DNA of 64,000 nucleotides from Eubacteriaceae bacterium. GTDB lineage: Bacteria; Bacillota; Clostridia; Peptostreptococcales; Anaerovoracaceae. A program made the translations under genes and the position numbers. The DNA is taken from contig CABIWW010000011.1 of NCBI GenBank assembly GCA_902362435.1, forward strand, positions 62,001 to 126,000, written 5' to 3'. Positions 58,447 through 64,000 of the stretch are shown here, one piece after another (within the stretch, counting starts at the first letter, position 1; the number at the start of each line of letters is the position of its first letter). The notes below the pieces were generated by a model. The model had not been told where the DNA came from. It worked only from the letters and a program-made list of their open reading frames with translations, and did no database searches.

Positions 58447-58563
58447 TTAGCATTTGATCTTCCGTGGTTTCTTCTTTGGTCTGACAACGGTAACCTTGTT
58501 TCTGGTTTTCCGGGCGATTCCAGGCAGTTTATTTATAGCTTCGATTTGCACATCCTGTTTGAC
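58447..58563 (-). pseudogene. Integrase C-terminal remnant right of attR
   Basis: Minus-strand codons read VKQDVQIEAINKLPGIARKT, then RNKVTVVRPKKKPRKIKC and stop. This matches the end of the prophage integrase (VKQDVQIEAINKLPGIHRET...) with about eight substitutions, then homology ends. It lies outside the prophage, so it is what is left of an earlier, related element at the same tRNA. Confidence 0.9.
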
Positions 58564-58655
58564 CGGTATATAAAGACGTACAGACATGATAATACAGTTG
58601 AATGCCATGGTGGAAATAATGTAAAATATATATGCAATGTACAGAGGAAAGGAAG

Positions 58656-59786
58656 GTGCAGGAATTGGTTTATCCTGATAAATCGGTATCGCGGTTTGTA
58701 GCAGATATGTCTGAAAAACAGATCTCAGCTCGTGAACTTTTTAATGTGGCACTGCTGGACGAACTACAGAGGGATTTCGGACTGAAGAAGGCAATGATCC
58801 TGATCTTTGATACGGATGGGAATTTTCTTTCATGGATAACAAAAAAAGGGATAGAGGAAGCGGCGCCGGGTCATGCGTATTCCGAGATCATGCCCTATGA
58901 TAAAATGCGGCAGGAGATGTACAGGGAAGCAGTTCGGGATGAGCTGACTTATTTCAATCATGAGCCGAGGATCTACAGAGCTTCAGACTATTATGAGGAA
59001 GGGCAGTATGACAGCTCCCGTTTTGCACAGTGGCTGGAGAAGCAGTTCGGAGGTCACTATGTGCTTTCACTTGCTTTCGGGTTGAATGCATATATACAGA
59101 TCTCTTTTTTCAAAAGTTTTGAGGAAGGAGATTACTCTGATGAGGAGATAGAGAATTTCAAACAGATATATCAGTATATAGCGATGACATACTCGGGATT
59201 CAAAAAGCATGAACAGACTAAGATCGTGTCGGAAATCAAGGATGAGATCATTTCATCAGGAGAACGTGCGTATCTGATAACCGATGATTTTACACATGTG
59301 ATGGGGTACAGCAAGGAGGCTGTGAGGCTTTTGACCGGCATATGCGGAGAAGCGATATCAGTGCAGCTGGAAAATGGCAGACCATGTTTGTGGCTGCCGT
59401 TTCTTCTGGGTATAGACGCAGGAAGTGCTGAAGAGGATGGCGCTGTAGTCAAAAAAATAAAAAATCTCGTATTCAAGATCTATACATATGACCAGAGCTA
59501 CAATCACGGGATCATAGACCGGTATCACTGGATCGCGATTTCACAGAAGGATTCAGTAAAACAGAAATCATTCGAGGAACTCTCGCTGACTGCAGCTGAG
59601 CGAAAAGTGGCTGTTTTTCTGTGCAAGGGTCTCACTTATCAGAAGATAGCAGATGAATTATGTATCAGCTACCATACCGTAAAAAACCACGTGCAGAACA
59701 TTTTTTCAAAGTGCGGGGTCAACAGCAGATATGAGCTTTATGAGATATTGAACGGTGCTGTGAGTGAAGACGAGTCGGAAAAATAG
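58656..59786 (+). CDS. LuxR-family regulator with PAS-like sensor
   Basis: About 376 residues. N-terminal sensor (KKAMILIFDTDGNFLSW; a second PAS/GAF-like segment from ~190) and a C-terminal LuxR helix-turn-helix: LSLTAAERKVAVFLCKGLTYQKIADELCISYHTVKNHVQNIFSKCGV. No receiver domain. Start codon uncertain: GTG 58656 after AGAGGAAAGG is preferred; TTG 58665 or ATG 58632 are possible. It precedes the glycyl radical enzyme unit on the same strand and may control it. Confidence 0.85.
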   Translation: MQELVYPDKSVSRFVADMSEKQISARELFNVALLDELQRDFGLKKAMILIFDTDGNFLSWITKKGIEEAAPGHAYSEIMPYDKMRQEMYREAVRDELTYFNHEPRIYRASDYYEEGQYDSSRFAQWLEKQFGGHYVLSLAFGLNAYIQISFFKSFEEGDYSDEEIENFKQIYQYIAMTYSGFKKHEQTKIVSEIKDEIISSGERAYLITDDFTHVMGYSKEAVRLLTGICGEAISVQLENGRPCLWLPFLLGIDAGSAEEDGAVVKKIKNLVFKIYTYDQSYNHGIIDRYHWIAISQKDSVKQKSFEELSLTAAERKVAVFLCKGLTYQKIADELCISYHTVKNHVQNIFSKCGVNSRYELYEILNGAVSEDESEK

Positions 59787-60103
59787 GAAGAAATACCTAT
59801 CAGCTTTATAGTAATGTGACAGTATGAAGACTGCGGCGAATGCTCATTGTCTGTCGCAGTAGCCGTACTTACAGGGATTCTTCTTTCGATATTACGTGTA
59901 ATTACCTATAATATAAGTTATCTGATAAAAATCCCCGGAATAAAATCCGGGGATTTTTTCGTGCTAAAAAATGAGAAGCAATTCTTATGGATTTTTCTGA
60001 AAATTACAATTAAAATAAAATCAACAGACAAGCTTGTTACTGAACTAAATCAAAACTGATTTAAAACTGAAATCATATGGAATTTGTAAGGAGGTTATGG
60101 TAA
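59787..60103. other. Intergenic region with terminator at 59927-59958
   Basis: AAAATCCCCGG (59927-59937) pairs with CCGGGGATTTT (59947-59957), then more T, ending the regulator transcript. No credible gene found in the rest. AAGGAGG at about 60088 starts the next frame. Confidence 0.8.
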
Positions 60104-60316
60104 ATGACAAACTTGGCAAAGTTTTACTGGTCGTTATGGATCGGAGGCTGGACCGGCATATATGTCATCTGTTATCTGTTCAGCCCACTGGCTAAGTATG
60201 GATGTATTTGGATAACATTTGTTGCATTGCCGATATTCTTTAATGGCGGTGCATTGAGAAAAGATTTTTTCCCGCAGATAGTAAGCAGCTGGCTGGGTGT
60301 TGCATCCGGTGCATGA
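60104..60316 (+). pseudogene. DUF1097-like membrane protein, truncated
   Basis: 70 residues: WSLWIGGWTGIYVICYLFSP, YGCIWITFVALPIFFNGGALRKDFF then stop shortly after GVASGA. It resembles the first half of DUF1097-type membrane proteins (~150-170 residues). AAGGAGGTTATGGT precedes the ATG. The sequence then turns into an unrelated fragment at 60312, so it is likely a deletion scar. Confidence 0.6.
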
Positions 60317-60470
60317 TTACTGCCTGATCCGTCAGGGCGTGTACTTCATGGAACTGGTCCAGAGCCATGAACTTGCAAAAGACAAGGTATACGAATTTTG
60401 TTTCGTTGTTGCCTCGCTTAAGATCAGAGGTGCAACAGGAATGTTTATCAGACCGATTGCAATAGTCTAG
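60312..60470 (+). pseudogene. Cyclase-family C-terminal fragment
   Basis: Frame reads DYCLIRQGVYFMELVQSHEL, then YEFCFVVASLKIRGATGMFIRPIAIV and stop. It resembles the C-terminal end of cyclase/kynurenine-formamidase-type proteins (GxYxxE...FxxxPLxIxGATGxPIRxIA). No start or N-terminus is present; it fuses directly to the DUF1097-like fragment. Confidence 0.6.
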
Positions 60471-60615
60471 TCGCATCTGATATTATAATGATACATCAAT
60501 GGTGATCGGACCGTGAAAGTTCGAGATGCTTGTTGTCGGGACAGTGGATATTTCCGCTGTTCCGATGATGAATATATGGCAGTTTTTATGCAGATACATA
60601 AAAAAGAGGTCTATT

Positions 60616-61560
60616 GTGGAAAAAGGTACAGTTTTTAATATACAGCGCTATACGATAAATGACGGCCCCGGGATCAGGACTGAGATCTTTGTAAAAGGCT
60701 GTATGATGAAATGTAAATGGTGCAGCAACCCTGAAAGTCAGAGGCTGGCGAAAGAACCGGGCGTATATCCTGTAAAATGTATTTCGGAAGAAAAGTGCGG
60801 CCTTTGCATAAAGGCATGCAGACAGCAGGCTCTCCTCTTTGGAAGAGAAAAGATCGCAGGAATAGACAGAAGCAGGTGCGTCGGATGCCTGAAATGTGTA
60901 GAAGCATGTCCGTCAGGTGCTTTAAAAGCATGGGGCGAGGATATGTCCGTCAGCGACGTCATGGCAGTGATCGAAAAGGACAGGAACTACTATGAACGAT
61001 CCGGAGGCGGGGTCACAGTTTCCGGCGGAGATCCTCTGATGCAGAGTGATTTTACCAGGGAGCTTCTTAAAGCCTGTCGTGATGCGGGGATACACACATG
61101 CCTGGAATCCACATTCAATATCGACTGGAAAATCGCAGAAGATGTGGTCAGGTATGCAGACCTGATCATTTCTGATATAAAGCATATGGATAGTGAGATA
61201 CATAGAAAGTATACCGGGGCAGGTTGTGAAAAAGTACTGGAAAATCTCAGGCGTCTGGCTCTCGACGGACATGATATGATCCTGAGGATCCCTCTTATAC
61301 CGGGAATAAATGACGATATGCAGAACATAAGCAGGACTGCGGATTTTATAGAGCAGAACATAGGAGAACGGCTGAAGACCCTGCAGCTGCTGAGTTTTAT
61401 GAGAATGGGCGAAGAGAAGTGCATGTCGCTGGACAGGGTATATGAGATGAAAGATCTGGAATTCGACAGAGAAGAGTTCCAGGAGAAAGTTGAGAAAATA
61501 GCAGGTTATTTCAATGACCGAGGAATACATTGTGTCGTAGGCACGAAAGAAAAAGAATGA
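60616..61560 (+). CDS. Glycyl radical enzyme activating enzyme (radical SAM)
   Basis: 314 residues. Uses SAM and a 4Fe-4S cluster to install the glycyl radical on the partner enzyme. Seen: GTVFNIQRYTINDGPGIRTEIFVKGCMMKCKWC with CxxxCxxC, then two ferredoxin-type clusters (CISEEKCGLCIKAC; CVGCLKCVEAC), GGVTVSGGDPLMQ, and DIKHMD. The GTG at 60616 after AAGAGGT gives the usual N-terminus; an ATG start 30 codons earlier adds an unrelated extension. The enzyme gene follows by 20 bases. The pair is diagnostic of a glycyl radical system. Confidence 0.93.
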   Translation: MEKGTVFNIQRYTINDGPGIRTEIFVKGCMMKCKWCSNPESQRLAKEPGVYPVKCISEEKCGLCIKACRQQALLFGREKIAGIDRSRCVGCLKCVEACPSGALKAWGEDMSVSDVMAVIEKDRNYYERSGGGVTVSGGDPLMQSDFTRELLKACRDAGIHTCLESTFNIDWKIAEDVVRYADLIISDIKHMDSEIHRKYTGAGCEKVLENLRRLALDGHDMILRIPLIPGINDDMQNISRTADFIEQNIGERLKTLQLLSFMRMGEEKCMSLDRVYEMKDLEFDREEFQEKVEKIAGYFNDRGIHCVVGTKEKE

Positions 61561-61580
61561 TCTGAAGGGAGGATATGAGT

Positions 61581-64000
61581 ATGAATAATATACATTGTAC
61601 GGCACGAGGCGTCGACCCGTTTGACAAGACATACAGCATCGGGTACGAAGTCGGCCACAAAGACTGGTCACCGTATCCGCGCGTGAATCACCTGAGAAAG
61701 GCGTTTCTGGATCGTGAATATCTCATAGATGTGGAGCGTTTCAGGAATATCACGGAAGCGTATCAGGAAAATGAAAGGGCAACTGTAAAGATCAGGTGTG
61801 CAAAGGCTTTTGAAAAAATACTGCTGAATGCCACACTCAGGATCTACGATGAAGATCTGATACTGGGCGAAATATGTGCTCCGGCAAAGGCTTCACCTCA
61901 GTATCCTGAGTTCTCGATCGACTGGATGCTTCATGAAGCACTTTACGAGCCGTTTGAAGAACGCGCACATGATCAGCATTATTTTGCAAATGAAGAAGAC
62001 AGGAAAGAATTCATAGAGCTCTGTCATTACTGGAAAGGAAAAACCGTTGAGGATCTCGCCAATGAATACATGGATGAGGAAATGGTAAAGGGTTCGGAGA
62101 CAGGCAAGAAGATCTTTCAGACGAATCTGTATCACTATGGCGGTATCGGCCATCTTGTCATGGATTATCAGAGGCTTATGAAAGAAGGCTTTGACGGCAT
62201 GATAAAAAGAGCCGAGGAAGGCCTTGCAAAGCTGACAAAAGAAGACCCGGATTTTGCAGTAAAGAGAGAATTCTATGAGGCTGTCCTCATCTGTCATAAT
62301 GCGGCGAAGAAATATATCGGCAGATATGAGAAACTGGCTCGTCAGAAGGCGGAAGAAGAAAGTGACGCTGTGAGGAAGGCTGAGCTGCTGGCTATGGCGG
62401 ACAACTGCAGACAGATCGCGGGCGGACCGGCTGAGAGCTTCTGGCAGGCGCTGCAGCTGTTCAACTTTGCAACTACGATGACGCAGATCGAAAGCAACGG
62501 GCATTCGGTTTCATACGGCAGAATGGATCAGTGGCTGTATCCTTATTACGAAAAGGACATCGCTGATGGCGTTATAACAAAGGAATTCGCACAGGAGCTT
62601 CTTGAAGTGACATTCGTGAAGATGAACAATCCTACGAAAGTGAGAGACGGAGGAACGGCTAAAGTAAGACAGGGCAGAGGCTTTGGCGGAGAGTGTCTCA
62701 CCATAGGCGGCTCCGATAAAGACGGCAACGATCTGACCAACGATCTGACGATGATGATGCTTGATGCGTCTGTCCACACCAGGATGATGTGTCCGTGGCT
62801 TCTGGTCAGGATGCATAAAGGCACACCGTATGAATTAAAGGTGAAGGTCGTTGAGTGTATCAGGGCAGGTTACGGACATCCGAAGATCTTCAATGATGCT
62901 CCGACGATAAAGGCTTTCCAAAAGAAAGGCGTACCGCATGATGAAGCGGCAGATTATGCGATCGTAGGCTGTGTAGAGCCGTCGATCCCCGGCAGGGAAT
63001 ACGGCTGGCATGATGCTGCATATATAAATACAGCTAAATTCATGGAAATGGTACTCAACGGCGGACGATGCCTGGACTGCGGCGAGCATTGCCCTCGCTG
63101 GGAAAAGTGCGGAGCGCTGGGCAAGCATCTCGGACCGGATACAGGAAATCTGGCTGACTATAAGGATATGGATGAGCTCCTTGAAAGCGTAAAGAAGCAG
63201 TTCAAATACTGGATCGATCAGATGTGCGCGTCGCTCAATGTGATAGACCGGGCACACAGGGAAAGAAAGCCGCTTCCTTATGTGTCGGCATTCTTCGTTG
63301 ATTGTCTTGAAAAAGGCGTGGATATTTCCGCAGGAGGAGCGAAATACAACGGCATAGGGCCTCAGGCACTGGGCGTTGCAACGTGTGCTGATTCACTCGT
63401 CACTATAAAACAGCTGGTATTCGACGAAAAAAGATATACCGGAGCGGAACTCCTTCAGGCTCTGAAAGACAACTGGGAAGGCCATGAAGTGCTGCATCAC
63501 CTGATCAACAGTCCTAAGGTCCATCATTACGGCAACGATGACGATTATGCAGATGAAATGTTCAAATTCATATTTGAATGCTACTGCAGTACGCTGATCG
63601 GAAGACCGACGATAAGAGGCGGTCAGTTCAATTCTGGGGTATATTCGGTAAGCGGCAATGTTTCAATGGGACTGGGAACGAATGCTTCTCTGGATGGAAG
63701 AAGTAAGGGCGAAGCTATATCGGACAACATGGGTCCTGTACATACAGAGCTGGGTTCGCATGATACAAACGGGCCTACTGCGCTGGCGAATTCTGTGGGA
63801 AAAGTCGATCACAGTATGGCGCCGAATGGAACACTGCTTAATGTCAAGTTCCCTGAAAATGCAGTAGGCGGTATAGAAGGAAGAGATAACCTGATAAGCT
63901 TTATAGACGGTTATCTTGCGAATGATCCGATGCATGTGCAGTTCAATATCATGAGTTCTGAAACGATGAGGGCTGCGCAGAAAGATCCTGACAGTTATCG
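61581..64000 (+). CDS. Glycyl radical enzyme, GCVEP dehydratase/lyase branch, 3'-truncated by window end
   Basis: At least 806 residues; the C-terminal glycyl loop lies beyond the window. Active-site motif AIVGCVEPSIPGREYGWHDAAY gives thiyl Cys464 and base Glu466, shared by glycerol/propanediol dehydratases, choline TMA-lyase and isethionate lyase, and unlike PFL's paired cysteines. GRMDQWLYPYYEKDI and YGNDDDYADEMF fit the family. After the active site a Cys cluster C497-x2-C500-x3-C504-x5-C510 is unusual. AAGGGAGG is 8 bases before ATG 61581. Strand-matched activase and LuxR regulator upstream. Substrate cannot be assigned by eye; an eliminating lyase or dehydratase is most likely. Confidence 0.9.
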   Translation, partial: MNNIHCTARGVDPFDKTYSIGYEVGHKDWSPYPRVNHLRKAFLDREYLIDVERFRNITEAYQENERATVKIRCAKAFEKILLNATLRIYDEDLILGEICAPAKASPQYPEFSIDWMLHEALYEPFEERAHDQHYFANEEDRKEFIELCHYWKGKTVEDLANEYMDEEMVKGSETGKKIFQTNLYHYGGIGHLVMDYQRLMKEGFDGMIKRAEEGLAKLTKEDPDFAVKREFYEAVLICHNAAKKYIGRYEKLARQKAEEESDAVRKAELLAMADNCRQIAGGPAESFWQALQLFNFATTMTQIESNGHSVSYGRMDQWLYPYYEKDIADGVITKEFAQELLEVTFVKMNNPTKVRDGGTAKVRQGRGFGGECLTIGGSDKDGNDLTNDLTMMMLDASVHTRMMCPWLLVRMHKGTPYELKVKVVECIRAGYGHPKIFNDAPTIKAFQKKGVPHDEAADYAIVGCVEPSIPGREYGWHDAAYINTAKFMEMVLNGGRCLDCGEHCPRWEKCGALGKHLGPDTGNLADYKDMDELLESVKKQFKYWIDQMCASLNVIDRAHRERKPLPYVSAFFVDCLEKGVDISAGGAKYNGIGPQALGVATCADSLVTIKQLVFDEKRYTGAELLQALKDNWEGHEVLHHLINSPKVHHYGNDDDYADEMFKFIFECYCSTLIGRPTIRGGQFNSGVYSVSGNVSMGLGTNASLDGRSKGEAISDNMGPVHTELGSHDTNGPTALANSVGKVDHSMAPNGTLLNVKFPENAVGGIEGRDNLISFIDGYLANDPMHVQFNIMSSETMRAAQKDPDSY

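Noticed and set aside
61893..62504. 203-codon minus-strand frame inside the glycyl radical enzyme gene
   Set aside because: Shadow frame of a certain gene; no independent signal.
61581..64000. Pyruvate formate-lyase
   Set aside because: Active site is GCVEP with a single Cys and a Glu, not the paired cysteines of PFL; the activase has two extra ferredoxin clusters, as for dehydratase-type enzymes.
61581..64000. Calling it choline TMA-lyase (cutC)
   Set aside because: The region after GCVEP (GWHDAAY) is closer to glycerol dehydratase/isethionate-lyase-like sequences than to the CutC pattern I recall; no substrate claim is justified.

Overview
The window is chromosomal DNA of an anaerobic Gram-positive bacterium, most likely a gut-type Clostridia (Eubacteriales). 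Three things point there: the polC replicase, the gene order cdsA-dxr-rseP-ispG-polC / rimP-nusA-ylxR-ylxQ-infB-rbfA-nrnA-truB-ribF, and the sigma-54 and glycyl-radical metabolism. I cannot name the species; a lineage such as Anaerovoracaceae would fit but is a guess.

Positions 1-7751 hold the end of cdsA, the isoprenoid genes dxr and ispG, the protease gene rseP and polC. This PolC appears to lack the proofreading exonuclease domain that normally sits inside its PHP domain. A 9.5 kb block (7752-17261) then splits polC from rimP, two genes that are usually adjacent. It contains an HxlR regulator, a broken nitroreductase, an AT-rich CNNM/CorC-type metal transporter behind a candidate attenuator with an acidic leader peptide, and a catabolic cluster. 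That cluster is two M20 hydrolases, an SSS symporter and a sigma-54 activator, with two good sigma-54 promoters. The translation/ribosome operon resumes at rimP (17262) and runs to ribF, followed by tRNA-Pro(CGG).

The 3' end of that tRNA and its terminator (76 bp) are the attachment site of a 32.4 kb prophage (25934-58367). From the left it carries: an integrase; a type III toxin-antitoxin locus (ToxN-like toxin behind two 36-bp antitoxin repeats); a secreted YHYH protein and a membrane protein; ImmA and the repressor; a switch region with two consensus promoters facing each other over five operator-like sites; a rightward early/replication operon (ERF annealing protein, PD-(D/E)XK nuclease, NinB-like, helicase-loader-like, SSB, dNTP diphosphohydrolase); and a leftward accessory island (Panacea-type toxin-antitoxin pair, an LPD29-like protein, a ribbon-helix-helix protein, and a type I holin-like toxin with a convergent RNA). 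The late operon follows: terminase, portal, scaffold, coat, head-tail adaptor, tail hub, a run of small fibre proteins, holin and amidase. There is no tape measure, tail tube or baseplate, which suggests a short-tailed (podovirus-like) virion. Three toxin-antitoxin systems of three mechanistic types in one prophage stand out.

Right of attR lies a decayed integrase 3' end from an earlier related element. It is followed by a LuxR-type regulator, gene scars (DUF1097-like and cyclase-like fragments), and a glycyl radical enzyme with its radical-SAM activase. The glycyl radical enzyme is cut by the window end and has the GCVEP active-site motif of the eliminating dehydratase/lyase branch. All functions are read from sequence and memory of families; no database search was run.
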